Part shown: piece after piece, positions 24,550 to 37,470 of the stretch
Position numbering within the stretch: position 1 is the stretch's first letter
How the letters are laid out: every line of letters begins with the position of its first letter
Assembly (NCBI GenBank): GCA_948470475.1
Contig: OX419338.1
Coordinates: 5,621,205-5,685,204 of the forward strand
Source: Galaxea fascicularis
Taxonomy: Eukaryota > Cnidaria > Anthozoa > Scleractinia > Euphylliidae
DNA length: 64,000 nucleotides
Reading direction: 5' to 3'
Program-made: the position numbers and the translations under genes
Notes under the pieces: generated by a model
Database searches by the model: none
Told to the model about the DNA's origin: nothing
What the model saw: the letters and a program-made list of their open reading frames with translations, nothing else

Positions 24550-27500
24550 TCATCTTTCTGCACCCTGCTGAACAGTATTCGTGGACCCCAATTCTTCTTT
24601 TGAATCGCCCGGTGTGACGTCTACAGCAGGATTAACTTGTTCTCCCAGACCCTTTTCACCAGCCACCGTGCACTCTTTTGCGGATTCGCCTTGGTCACCC
24701 TCTGAAGGACTACTTTCTTCTTCGTAACTTGACTTACAAAACCAGAAGGAAAGGCCATAAAACAGCAATGATAGACCTGAAGGAGAAGACGAAAAAGAGT
24801 TTAGATCTGATTGACAAGGAACTGTAGTAACCCAATCTCATATGTCTTAAGTAAGGGTTAGACAATGAACGCGAGTGTTAGAGATATAGTACTCCGAGCA
24901 TAGATAAAAGGCCACAAGGGTGTAGTCCGAGAAGCACTTCTATCTAATGCGAGAGGCGCTATATCCCATAGAACACGAGCGTTCATTGTCTAACCGTCTT
25001 ATGGGATATAGAGCAAACAAATACTGTGTGCTGGCTGGCTGATTGGGGGTGACCCTCTCTCAAATTTTAGAATTTCTCAAACTGGCCTTATGCACCATAT
25101 TTCCCTGAAATATTTGCACTTGATTTGCATCTTTTTTAACACCTAAATTTGTCTGAATAATGTAGTTTGCATTACGTTTTTTGCCTAACAGATCAACAAA
25201 AATACCTTTAACAGCGCACCCAAATATCGTTACTGTCAACGAGAGTTTCCAAATGTCGTATATTTGACATCGGCCCCTCTTTCCACAACTTTGTCCCCAG
25301 AAAAGACAAAGGGAATCAAACATCCCACCAAAAAGAACTGGACCTGGCAGGAATCCGAGAGCTCGCTGGAAGATGAACTGAAAACCGAGCGAGTAGGATC
25401 GTTGATTATCTGGGACACACCTGTTGAGATGAAAAGAAAATGACACTGACTCAAACAGCATTTGGCTAACTGGAGACGAATCAAACCTCTCCGAAAAGAA
25501 GAACAAGAAGAACTGAAGAAGAAGACCAAGAAGACCAAGAACAAGAAAATGAACAAGAAAACAAACTTATGGATGATATCTCGGTGAAACGAAATGAAAT
25601 CTAGTGAAACTCTTTCAAACTAAGTATTACATGACCTTGGAACCCCTTCTTCCGAAAGACCCCAATGGCGTCGGCGAATTTGTACAATTGTTCAGTGTGA
25701 GAAGGTGTGCCAATACACCATTTTACTAATGATCAGTTCCCAGTGAATTGTGGGTAGATCCAGTCCTCTGTGGGGGCAAACGGCCCTCTAAAGACGTAAT
25801 TTGAAATTCTTATTTTGACCGTTTGCCCCCACAAAGGACTGGATCTACCCACAAATCACTTGGAACTTATCATTAGCAAAATAGTGTATTGCCCCGTCCT
25901 TCCCTACTTCCTACCCCTCCCCCCCTTCTCACCCCTCCCCCCTTCTCCTCCCGCTCTAAGATCTTAGCTAATGAAAAACGTCTTACCGTAGAACAACAGT
26001 TTTGTTCGGTATCGCAATAAAGAAGACGTTAACTAGCAGCAAGCAAGTGACCACAAGGAAGTAAGTGTAATACTTGCAGCCGGGACCTCGGTCACAGTAA
26101 CCTTTGTTGGCTGTAGCTTGAGTGTTATTCACCCCAGGAGCTATACAGCTACAGTTGAATGCCTAAAATTATCAAAAAGAAGACATCTTGTTTGATTCAT
26201 AGCATTCCGTGTTGAAGCTTGATGAAACAAATGTTTAAAGGGGTTATAGTGCTAATAAAAGTTGTAACGAAAAACGTTTGGTTGCAATTTGTCGGGAACT
26301 CAACATTAGAGAAGTAACAGTAGAATGTAGCTGCGAGGCCAGGATAGACCGGCCTTAAGTTTAGTCTCCCATGATTCTTCGCGCTTATATGTCCGAAATT
26401 ATGAACCCCATCATACCTTTGTTCCTGTAACTCTTTCACACCCAGCGTGACAAGGTGAAAAATACGTCAAGTTATCTTGCCCACATACTGGGTTTATATT
26501 GGCCAACGAACAACTGCAGTTTACATTACATGGGGCAACAGGGCTTGGTGAAAGTAAAGTGCTGCAACAAAGGAAAAGGACAATAGTGAAAAAAGCACAA
26601 ATTGGTGAGCAGAATAGAATTAAAAAAAAAAACTCCCACTGTGTCAGTGAATTCATCGCCCTCGTTATAACTTACTTCAAGTCAAAAGATCATGGCACTG
26701 CGGAAATTCGTAGATCTATATAGAACAACTGACGTTAATTTAACTAGCTTCTAGCTGTGAGTTTATCGAGACGTGTAACGTGTTAGGATGCTGCCTCATT
26801 CTATGGTAATCTCATTTATACCTGAAATGACTGAATACTGGTGTCTTTCCATTAATTCCGTCCATGCATGTTTTGTCCTAGTTATTTTACATGTCCTAAT
26901 TGGAAGTACGTAACAATGCAGCAAGAAGTACGCCTTGTTTGCTTTGACGTCCTATGCCTCTCGATGACGTAAAAATAGTGAAACCATTACGAACATTCTC
27001 CTTTTGCAGGTAAGGTCGGGTAAGCTGAAACGGTTTTCTGCCACGCGACAATAGTTCATTTTACAGTTGTATGTTGAGTGACCAGGCCTTTGAATAGAAG
27101 TGAGGCTGGGGGTGACCTTGTTTTGATACAAACCTCTCTGTGTTTCTCATGTAAATGCAGACTAGTTAGCATAACAAGCATAACAACGACACGATTTACA
27201 CGAGAAAAGCAGTGAGGTCCGGTATCGAAACAAGGTCACCTCCAGCCTCACTTCTACTCAAAGGCCAGGTCACTCAACATATAACTGTAAAATGGCCTAT
27301 TGCAGTTAATTCGCGAAAAGCTGTACATTTCTAACAGTAGCTGACATAAATTTCTTACCTTTTAAGGTTAGCTTGTGTAAGAGGGCAAGGATTGCTTAAA
27401 TTATTTACGACGAGCCTTAATTTATACCTGTCATGGTAAGGCTTTACGACTCCGGCCAAATTGACTTCATCACATCCGGGAATTATGAAAGCGGTGGCTG

Positions 27501-30500
27501 TCCACAGAGAGGCAAGCTGGATTATAAAGCAATATTTGGCAGAGAGTTTGCAGGATTTCTTCAAATTAAATCTCCTCACTAGAAAACCACCTAAGACGAT
27601 ACCACCTAAAAAAACATAACAAGAATCCTTAATGAACGTTTCTACATATTCATATCAAGTTGATTAATAGTCGATAGCCGAATTAGGTAGATCATCCTTC
27701 TGGGACGACCTTGGACAAAGAAGGGTAGTTTGTCTGATAATTCGTCTATTCCTCTATATCTAAACAGACAAATCATCCGAACTGCCCTTCTTTGCTTAAG
27801 TTCGTCCTAGACGGAAGATCCGTTTCTAGAATTGTTTTGACAGATGATTCTTCTTGACGGATTATCCGTCTGGACAGATAATCCGTCTCTAGTATAAATT
27901 CACCTAATCACCGGTTGTCATCAAGCAAAAGGGGAGTGCGCTAGGATGATGAAGAAATGCCTCCGTTTCAAACTCAGTAGACGGAGAGGAAAGCTGTGAA
28001 CGCGGTGCTGTTATGGGTAGGTGGTGGAGTAAAAATGAATTTTATAACTCGTTAAGACTAAGGGCTACTGACTCTCGAATCATTAACTTTTGAACTGATC
28101 CTTTATGATATACAATTTACCTTACTACCTCAGTTTATAATCACTTAATTTTTTTATACTTAGGGAGAGAAACTCTTTAACTGGCTTTACAACGGCCCAT
28201 GAAGGACGCAGATGGTGTTGACGATATACGTGAGAGCGAGTGGCACATTTTCCCCCATTCTAGCTTAAACAAGAAGAAAATAGTTTTTCGGATAAACTTT
28301 CAAAGTTCAGCGAGAGATGAAAAGAAAAAGAAGTGTTCGAGGCAGGGCCTTACCTGCAGCGCCTACGACAAAGACTGTTCCCAATGTGAACCCAGTGATT
28401 GCTGGATTAACATTAAACTTGATCTCAGCAAATTTGGCTATGAATGCGCTTATTCCTCCACCATAAAGAGACCCGGCAGTGATAGCAAGACTATTGAACA
28501 TATAGGTTGGATTTTTGAGGAGCTGGAGTGTGGCCGGGATGATGTCCCTAAACGTTCCTTTTAGCTTAGGGTCCTTTTTCGGCAAGTGACCATCTTGGAT
28601 GGCTTTTTCTCGCATCTCTGCAGATCTGGGTAATTCACGCGGAAATCCAAGGATAATTACTGCGGTGAGGAACATCAAGACACCGGATATGAGGTACCCG
28701 AGCCACCATGCCCCTATCCACTGAGGATCTTTAGAGGTTAGGTTAGCTTCCATTGGCTAAAATTGAAAAGTATTACCACATTTACCACAGAGCGGTCTTC
28801 AATTGTGTGTCGAAAAGACAAAAAGTAGAAAATTCCATTGGCCAATCAAAACAGACGTAGAATAGCGCGTAAAGGAAATTCAGGGTTTGAAGCAAAAGCC
28901 GCATGCATGTAGCTTGAAGCATTTTGTTCGCATCAGTGACAAGTCGGGGAAATGATAGTGATATGGGAAGAACATCTTTCATTTAGAAACGTAAAAGATA
29001 ACCGGAACGTTAAGATTTTTATTACACCCATTTTGAAATCACTCGTCATTCATGAAATCTGATTGACTTCCACCGGTGCAACTTATTCCCAAATTGCATC
29101 ATTTTTTGCTATAAATCACATCCTTTTTTTAAGCCCATCAAAATTCAAAACTGGTTTTCCTGAAGTGAACATTAAATAAATATTAATATTGACAAAAATC
29201 TGTGTGATTTCAAACTGAGTGTCATAAAGTGGTAGTTGAACTTCGTGTCATGCAATTTTGATCTGTAATCATACTGCGCTCGTTTGATTTTGAAATCACG
29301 CGTATGATTTCAGACCAAATTGCACTCCGCTTAGTTCAATTACTATTAAAAAATCGTAGATCGATATACTAGGACTGAATCACTCAGTCTTCGTCAGTCA
29401 AGTTGAAAAAGTGAGTGGTTATGTAATCACTTGTTCAGAGCCCCCGGCCCGCCGATGGGAGAATGGTGTCGTATATATAAAGCCGGTAGTTTCAGGCTCT
29501 CTTCCCTTTAGCGATGGACGTCTGATCTTAATCTATATGGCCTCCTTCGCTTTTCTTTTCATCCTCCGCCACTCACTTTTACAACAAGACCGATGAACAC
29601 TGAGCGATCGAAACATATCGATCTTCGATTTAAATCCTCCTTGCTTCCACCTTTTATTTACATTAACTTACTTGTTTAACTTGTATGTAAATATCATTAA
29701 GAATTGCTCCTCCGACAACAAAACCAATCCCAGGACCTGTTATGGCTGCCGCATAAAATATACCAAGGTAAACTGGCGCGGATTTAGGGTGAACGTTTTC
29801 ATCAATGTATGCTGGCGCAAGTGAGTACAGCGGTGTAGTGCCTGCACCCATAAGCAATTGCGCTACACAAAACACAAGCAAATAGAGCGACGTTGAGCCG
29901 TATCCAGAGAAGCAGGCATTATCGTTTGAGGTGTAATTGCTGATGACACATTCCTGCACTGGCTTTGATTTGCTCGTCGTGCCTTCCAGGACAGGCTGAT
30001 ATGGACTGGTAATGACTTGAGGAAGGGCAAACAAGAAGGAACCAATTCCTAGGAGCAACCAGCAACCACATCTTAGCCGACTAATAAAAGTAATGGAAAG
30101 TCTACAACACGAAGTTCTGCAATCACGCTCTAAGCTTATTTTCAGTGCTAGTTCTAGTCGTGGATGGATTTACTTCTCACAGACGAGGGGACATATTTGA
30201 CCTGCACCTCTTCTTGACCTCTAATTTCATGCATTGGGGTTTATAACCGACACCTTCTTTAACACGGTGCATTATCGACTGATACTATAACAGTGATGAA
30301 GCAGTGGTATCAAAATTGGATAAACTATTTTTTTTTTCATTATTATTGAAAACTGATCAGCATGTAAAGGTGAAACTTTTTGCAAAGTTTAAGACATGTG
30401 AGATAGGATTCCAAGAAATTTAAGAGGTTCTGTATCTATTTCCTCTATTTCCACGATTAAACTTTACAAAAGTTACAAATTAGCAAGCTTATAGGAAATA

Positions 30501-32034
30501 GTAAAATAGTATTGCCGAGCATTTTTCAGAGTTATAAGCAAGGGTGGTTCTAAGCGATTATACTGTTGCCACGGCAACCTATGCCAAGAATGGAAGTTGC
30601 CATTCTAGTAAACCAATGATAAGGGATTGGTTTGATGCCACTGTAGTATTGATCCTGTAAAGGTGGTGATGGAAAGCGCTGACAACCAATGTGAGCTAGC
30701 TACCTTTCGCCTGTTCTCATTGCAATATTCTTCAGTACTCACCTGTGACAACAGCCCCATGACCGAGCCACTTTATCTTATTTCCAAATTGTCCATAGAA
30801 ACTAACAAAGCAGACGAGCAAGATGGCGGATATGTCATTGGAAGCGGCGATGAGACCCAGGTCCTTGCTGGTCAATTGAAAACGTTTTTCCAGAGCAGGT
30901 AAGTTTATTCCCGTTATTCCACTCACAGTCATACCTGTCAATAAGTAAGGTGGGCGTTTTATTTTGCCTTGATTTGGTTTTCTTTTGTTACTTTTTTGGG
31001 ACCAAAAAGACCTTTATATAGATCGTTTAACCAAACACCGAACAACAGACCAAGCAGTATTGAAGTATTGTAAAGCATTTGAACTGATTCAAAACATCTC
31101 AATACTGCAAAAAAGTGCAATTACCGAGAATCGCAATCACAGCTCCTACCCTACTACTTAGTTGGACCGAATTTACAAGTGTATCGGCGTTTTCAGTTTG
31201 TAAGTGTTATAAAAAATGGTCGATACCGGTGTGATTTGGAAATCAAGAAAATGCATAACTGAATTAGAAATCGTACAGAACAATTATGCTGAAAAATAAT
31301 TAGTCATTTTCCGTTTTCCTCTTTGTATTCTAGGTTGCTAGGATTTTAAGAAAGTTGACCTAAATGCTTAGTTGTTCAGCATCATGCAGATGGAGCAATG
31401 TTTGTTTTGACCAGTGGTCAAAGTTCTGAGCTATTGAGTCAGTCGAATGAAACAATATCTGCTGCAAACAAGATTTTTCCTTATGTCTTTCACATTTTTG
31501 AAATCACTAGAACTGGTTCTCACCATAAATCTATAATGATATATAGTCTGTGCAAGAACTGTTGAAGTTCAGTTGCAAGACGCAGTATTAGTAGAGTGAC
31601 AATAGCGACCGAAGTTGTTTTGATCACGTACAGTTGACATAACCAATAAGATTGATCAATTGTTGAGTTTTACTACTTCATCGGTTTAACTTTGTAAAAG
31701 ACGACTGTGTTCTCTTCTGATGAGTTTAAGTATTTTACTTCGTGGCTCACTAATGATCTATGCCGGTTTAACTGAGACCAGTTCAAGCTTTCCGTTTCTC
31801 AAGTTCTTACCGAAACATTCAAGTTATATTAGTAATGACACGATGAAAAGTAAATTTCAGAACTGAAACGAATCAAGGGGAATATCAGTAAAGGTATGCC
31901 AACAAACCTTGGACAAATGAATGTACGACAACCACGAGGAGAAAGCATTTAGAATTGTTGATGATCTGCAGCCATCTCGGCCTAAAGGAAAACCAGCCAT
32001 ATCTCAACTCCTTCCCAGGCTCTTTGACGACCAT
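24550..32034 (-). CDS. SLCO: OATP/SLCO solute carrier, complete, nine coding exons (paralogue A)
   Basis: Exons in order: 32034-31908, 30934-30743, 30048-29672, 28756-28354, 27605-27428, 26561-26417, 26162-25987, 25420-25206, 24776-24550; 2040 nt, 679 aa plus stop, all GT-AG and in phase. OATPs carry large organic anions (bile salts, steroid conjugates, prostanoids) across the plasma membrane independently of sodium, through 12 membrane helices. Seen here: N-terminal RYGWFSFRPRWLQ; the family signature DPQWIGAWW at about 242-250; and a large extracellular loop (about 426-500) with many cysteines (NCSC, PVCGQ, SPCHAGC, NCSC, GYC) typical of the Kazal-like OATP domain, then the last helices. 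The cytosolic tail is acidic and Ser-rich. An in-frame TAA lies five codons before the ATG. The start also sits right after TTCTTCCAG, so a noncoding first exon is possible. The substrate cannot be inferred. The neighbour at 45014 is its head-to-head paralogue. Confidence 0.93.
24855..24996. mobile_element. MITE in the last intron of OATP paralogue A
   Basis: Inverted arms GGTTAGACAATGAACG with partial extension to GATATAG on both sides, about 142 bp, no ORF. Confidence 0.65.
25711..25891. mobile_element. MITE, 181 bp, arms of about 70 bp
   Basis: The ends CAATACACYATTTTRCTAAT are inverted copies. The arms continue through GTGGGTAGATCCAGTCCT and GTGGGGGCAAACGG with few mismatches. Intronic in OATP paralogue A. 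Confidence 0.8.
27049..27302. mobile_element. MITE, about 254 bp
   Basis: Long inverted arms (CATTTTACAGTT, TGTTGAGTGACC, GAAGTGAGGCTGG, GTGACCTTGTTT) surround a central segment of about 90 bp. Intronic in OATP paralogue A, ending 126 bp before the exon at 27428-27605. Confidence 0.75.
27679..27911. mobile_element. Probable MITE with internal hairpins
   Basis: Short terminal inverted repeat around ATTAGGTGAAT/GAATTAGGTAGAT, plus a stronger internal inversion (AAGAAGGGTAGTTTGTCTG with its complement) and repeated GACGGATTATCCGTC palindromes. Intronic in OATP paralogue A. Confidence 0.5.
29012..29346. repeat. Dispersed repeat, copy 2 of 2 in the window
   Basis: Same orientation as the copy at 15470-15783 and similar over nearly all its length (shared blocks include GGTTTTCCTGAAGTGAAC and TAAATATTAATATTGAC). 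An insertion of about 35 bp near the left end distinguishes it. Intronic in OATP paralogue A. Confidence 0.65.
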
Positions 32035-35000
32035 TCTGGAAGAAACTTAATGAGAGTGAAATAGTTACTACAAAGCTTTAACTCTGCAACGGCATCAAGA
32101 GCAACTAAACGTATTCTCTAATGTAAATCAATTTTTGTCTTCAAATATCCAAACCAGACGATTTTATAGCACTTCAAAAACACTAAAAAAAATGTCTACC
32201 TGAAAATAGATCTACCCACTAACATACGCCATACGGAGTCCTTCATTATGGATTAGCTCAAGTGCAGTATTTGTTCTTAGAAGCCTAATATCTGATCAAC
32301 TTCTCCCCATACGCAAATTATGTAACAGTTTTTTTACGTTCCAATTTAGCAGTTCAATCCAACTCTCACGTCTGAAATAAAGCCAAAAACAACCCCGGCC
32401 AATAGGGAACCGAATATTGTCGATCCGTGGGAAAGGCCGCATGAAAATTTGGTTGAAAGCGAGCTGAAATACGAAAAAGTGCAGGATCCGGATATATATT
32501 GAAAAGCGATGTCAAATGAAGCATTCGCTAGTATCGCCTTTACACTCTTCTCTTGAAATTTATGGAACACTGCTCTTGGGAGGTTTCATTTGATTGAAAA
32601 CGCGATCCTCGACTCTCCTATAGGCTCACAGTCAGAAGAATCAACAGTTGTCTGCACGCGTGTTATGCGTCAGCCATCCATCTTAAACGGAGTTCTGCCA
32701 GCAGACGTAAAACAAAGGCAAGCGTGGGCCAACTTTTGTTGTCCGTTTTGAAATCTTCGACATACTCTTTCCAAGTTCTCAATATTGACCTGATTGGTCA
32801 ATGAGAGACAAGATGTTCTGTACTAGTTACTATTGCTCTATGTCAGTAGAACAGTGTAACTACAACTCGCGCGCTGGAACCTATTCTGTAATGCCCTAAT
32901 ACACCAAACCACCCGGCGCTCCAAACGTAAGACATAATTAGTACACTGTTCATGTTATGTGCATGTTACTCCTTATTGCAATTGCTAGATTCCCACACAA
33001 TACTTTATTCCAGCATTACTGACAACGTGAGGACGCTGAGTCAATAATTTTTCTCAGGCAAAATGTCGTGTTGACGCAAATTAACTGGGATTGTGTATTT
33101 CTAAAGGAGTGCCTATATCGAAAGAGTGCCACTCAATTTAAATGATATTTCTAGAGACCATGTTTACTTTTTAGAGATCTTTTCCATGATCACTTCAAAT
33201 TTTGGAGCTTGAATTAGACAAAGGGTAGTTTTTTTCTTTTAGACCTACTTTTTCAATCTTTTTAGGCCGTTTTCAAGAGTGACAGTAAAATCTTCTGAAG
33301 ATGTGAAAGATCATCGTAGTTGTGCAAGCTAGCTATTTAGAACGGTAGCATCGTAAATCATTTAAGCCTGAAAAAAATAATGCATATACACTCTTTTTTT
33401 TAAAAGAACCTTTATTATGCCCAAATTTTAAGACCATACTTAGAGCATAACACAGGCTGAGAGTCAGTTAAGAACATCTTTAATTTGCTCATTAATTTTT
33501 TTAAATGAGTGGTATACTATGTACAGATGAACCTTTCTGCGTTTTCACTACAAAATCTGGAGACTTAATGTCGCGTCGTGAACCTCTATGTTCAATACTG
33601 TTTGTCAAGCTAAATTTACCAGCAGTTGGTTGGCGCGACATTGTGTTTATACCATGTCACTTAAAAACACCTTAAGAACGTTTTCAGGCTCAAATCGCGA
33701 AAAAAATAAGAACGTTTAACCTCAGCTCCAAAAGTAGACGTTCTTATATATATAAAAACTGAAAAGAGTGTACAGGAATCGAGCCCATGCATGACCTCTG
33801 CGATGCCGTATAAGTATTCTATACCAACTAAACTAACGATAGAACTGAGAGCTGTTCGTTTTCAGTGTTGGTAACTGATGAATAAATGATTGAGAATATT
33901 TGAAAATCATATTCAGAACTGCGTTTGAACGACTAAAGATGTCCCAGATCATACCAGAACACCTTCGTTAGTCACTCTCAATAATAACACAAGTTTTTGG
34001 TACGTTTTAAAACTTTACACGTCTGAAACCCTAATTTCGGCTACCCACAGGCTACGGTGGCCTGAGATAGAGTGCTCCCAAATCCTATGAGTGCTGTTAT
34101 TTAATATATAAGCAATTTAACTAATTCGTGTCGTAATTTCCAGATTACTTAGTACACCATATTAAAATCGGTTTCACGAGTCAAAGGCGGCTACTATAAC
34201 TATCGTACTGTGCCCTATCACCATATTTAGACTGGATATCTCCTTCCCAAGATTTTTTTGCACATAAAATACTGCCAATAAAATATATATCTCGTTCACC
34301 TGTCAGAGTAAAAGGTTTTGGTCACTTTTTCATGAACTCTGATTAACACCAGTACAATATTGTTTGACAGTAGTCATATTTCAAGAGATCTGAATCTTCA
34401 CTGAGATAACACACTAATCAACGCTAATAAACATGTGGTGTCTCCATGGTAGCTAAGGTCAACCCTTCTTTATGGATACTAGAGTTCACTTGTGTGCGTA
34501 TTGCGACAACCATAGTGATATTTCGGGCGCTTAACATATCGTCACGGAGAATACCGACACCAGTCTAAAAATAGAGTATGTGGGTATTCTCATGTCATAA
34601 ATTATGCTTAAAATATTTCACGTTGGCAGATGATAAACGAGGAGGCATGGACAATGTTTCCTATCTTTTTCCAAGGATAGAAGGCGGAGGTCTTTGCTAT
34701 AAAAAAATTAAACACGAATTCCTGGTAAAACTAAGCGATTTGATCCCGTGATATCCCTGCCTGACTGACGCTTCAAAGTCAGGGAAATATTCTTCTCATT
34801 TTGTGTTGAATATCTAAAACCGTACTAAAGTAGACAACGTTGTGAAAAATTATGCATTTAAAAAAAGCCTTCATCAGGACCCGAGAGTTCAAGACACGAC
34901 CGAAAAGTAACTGAAGGGTCGGGTTATTCAACATTTATGTGTCGTGAATCTGAATATTCACGAGAGCTTTCCGAAGAGTTTTAAAACCAAGCACCGACGC

Positions 35001-35099
35001 TTAACATAACCACGCTTGGGTCCCTGCAAAAGACAATTGATTCCGCAACCTTAAATATATAGGCGAACAGTCAAGAGAAACGAGCTGTTAAACTAAAAG
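32035..35099. other. Upstream region of OATP paralogue A, nothing coding
   Basis: AT-rich intergenic DNA on the 5' side of the minus-strand transporter. No long frames, no clear mobile element. Its promoter is expected here but I see no convincing core element. Confidence 0.4.
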
Positions 35100-35119
35100 A
35101 TATATATATATATATATAT
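35100..35119. repeat. (TA)n microsatellite
   Basis: Ten uninterrupted TA units. Confidence 0.9.
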
Positions 35120-35720
35120 CACTGATATTATCATCAAGCGCGAATCTAGTTAAAATTAGGGCCATGATTTATTTTTTTACAACAAGATGGTAAGAAATCT
35201 GGTCCCTCAGTAAATAAGTCTGTTTAAAAATATTGTTAGACTATTATTACTCAAAGATAAGAAAATATTGCATTCTCAAGGACAGCAAGTGCGTTAAGCG
35301 TTTGCAGAATCATAAATGGTCTCAACCCATAAGTGCCTATAAGTGATAACATTATTCCTGATTGGTCAATAAAATTTGGATAACCAATAAGATTACGACC
35401 TCTTAGACCAATCCAGTACAGTTAGCCTGACTACGACTGAAATAATCGGCGTGCTCCCACACTATGCTGAAATGTTCGCATAATTTCCAGAGTTCCCGTT
35501 TTAAATTTTGTGACATAGACAAGCTCAGTTTCATTGGCATAAAGGATAAAATCTATAACACGAGCCCATGAAATAATGGGGGGAATAATACCGACTGGGG
35601 ACTCTTTTTTATAAAGGAAGCCTCGTCATATGTGAAAAGTTCTGGAAAAAGTGAATCGGCTCCATGTCTCTATCTTTACCGAGGATGAAAATCTCTCAAT
35701 AATGTATACACCATCTCCCA

Positions 35721-36025
35721 GTTGGCTTGTTAACTGAGTTGGTAGAGCACTGCACCGGTATCGCAGATGTCAGGGTTCGACCTCCGAACCGAAGTCTGAA
35801 TTTTTCAGGCTTTACTTTCACTACAGTTCAGGCTCCGGTTGTTCAAAGGCTGGATAACGCTATCCACCGGATAAATATCTATCCAGTGGATAGCGCAATT
35901 AGTTTTCCCAATACTTATCTTCTGGATAGTCATTTATCCGGTGGATAGGGCTATCCAACGTTTGAACAACCGGGGCCAGGTGGTGTTACACGAACTGCAG
36001 TGATCACTTCAATCTTCAATATATA
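35721..36025 (+). mobile_element. tRNA-derived SINE interrupted by a MITE
   Basis: The head has box A-like TTAACTGAGTTGGTAGAGC and box B-like GGGTTCGACCT. The body contains a small TGAATTTTTCAGGCTT hairpin. It is split at about 35830 by the MITE described separately, and the SINE-like body appears to resume at about 35977 with GTTACACGAACTGCAGTGAT. It is not a functional tRNA: there is no matching acceptor stem. Confidence 0.6.
35831..35976. mobile_element. MITE nested in a SINE
   Basis: The terminal arms GGCYCCGGTTGTTCAAA...GGATA are inverted. Inside are repeated CTATCCACCGGATAAA and CTATCCAGTGGATA palindromes. About 146 bp, no ORF. Confidence 0.8.
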
Positions 36026-37390
36026 CACTGCTACTGTTTTACTTTACTTCAAACAATATCCAAGTTCACAAAAAGAAGTCGGGGCCCTGTGACTTTCTCG
36101 CCGATCGTGCGCATGCTCTTGAACCAAGCTCTGGAAGATTCGTGGGAGTTGGGCTATCGAAATGGGCCGCGAAACTGAGATATGCCGTTGTAATAAAAAC
36201 AGTACTCATGAAGGACACTTGTGTGTGCCATTCTGTGTAATTCGTGAGAGTTAAAGCTACATTTCAACTGGGGCATGTCAAATTTTGTGACGTCCAAATT
36301 TTGGTGTTTGTGCCTTCTAAAGAGGTAGAAGGGATATCACAGGGTGTAAAGCAAGAAACTCACAAGCTGGCGGGAGGGTTTTCCGCTACCTCTCCTGTTT
36401 AAAGCGCGTGCCTCGTTATGTCGCCCGCTCCCGTCCCGATTTCCCTCACCGCTCTCTTCCCGATCTAAGACTGGTTTCCCTCAAATTGACTTAGCACTTT
36501 TTTACAACGCCCAAAGGAACCAGTGAAACTTAAGGAGAAAGAGAAGAAAAGTAACAGTATAGTGCAGGCCTCGAACCCAGATCGTTTGCGTAACATGTAT
36601 TGCTATTTATACAGAATAACCCATCACTGTAATGAAAGCTAACCACTGAATTTTCAAATCAGTGCTTAGGCCTATCAGGTGTACATCAGTGCTGAACCCT
36701 AGAACGCTGCTCCTTTTCTTTCTGGATCTCTTATTTTCTCAGTTTTCTGCCTAATAGCTAAGGTTGTGCTGTCGCAAATGTGACCACCCTGATGCTAAGG
36801 AATACTATATTGTGTAAATGTCATATGGTGTCCTTTTGAGCATCGAGAACTTGTCCTAACCAAAAACCTCTTTACAGCGCCGTGCATTTGCACGCCCTGT
36901 CGATGAAGAAAAAATCATTTCCTTTCCTTCCCCTTTCCCAACATTTATTTGTGCGTACACTTGGTATAATTGTGATACTATTACAACTGGTGTAGTGTCG
37001 GCATCGAAGGCGCTTAATTTATTTGCTCGCTTTCATCTTAGACTGAAAAGCCTCCATAACAAACGAGGTCACGTACATCGCATGATATCTTCTGTGTACG
37101 GATCACGGAAACTTACTTGTCCATGACTATATTGGGACAAGGTAACATTGTGTCGGAAAAATAAAGTCATATGAGCTTGAAAAGACTTGTTCTTTCCGAT
37201 TCCTGTTGCGCACTGAGAACAGTGCTAAGAGCCGATTCAGAATGTTTTTTCAAAGTGGTCACCACATAAATAAAAGGTAGTCTCCTTTGCAGCCCTCACC
37301 TATGTTTGGGGACAGACCGTTGCGTGACGACCCCAAGTGAATAACTGCTATGTGAGCAACGTGGTATATCTCGTTACTTCTTCACCTCCA
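36026..37390. other. Intergenic DNA, nothing identified
   Basis: No coding frame or repeat that I can support. Confidence 0.4.
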
Positions 37391-37470
37391 ATCTGCATTT
37401 TATCCCTGGTCTGCATTTTACCCTTAGTCTTCATTTTACCCCTGGTCTGCAGTCCGCAGTCTGCATTTTA
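37391..37470. repeat. Short tandem repeat, unit about 20 bp
   Basis: Four imperfect copies of a CTGCATTTTACCCCTGGT-like unit, the third with TCTTCATTTTA and the last preceded by a short CAGTCCG insertion. Confidence 0.7.

Noticed and set aside
28199..28564. 121-codon plus-strand frame
   Set aside because: Mostly antisense to an OATP exon (28354-28756, minus strand), which is confirmed by the paralogue.
29672..30058. Met at 30058 as start of an OATP-A fragment
   Set aside because: The acceptor CTCCTAG at 30049 gives exact phase continuity with the preceding exon, so the upstream Met is intronic.
35721..35790. tRNA gene on the plus strand
   Set aside because: Box A and B present, but the acceptor arms do not pair and a SINE-like body follows.
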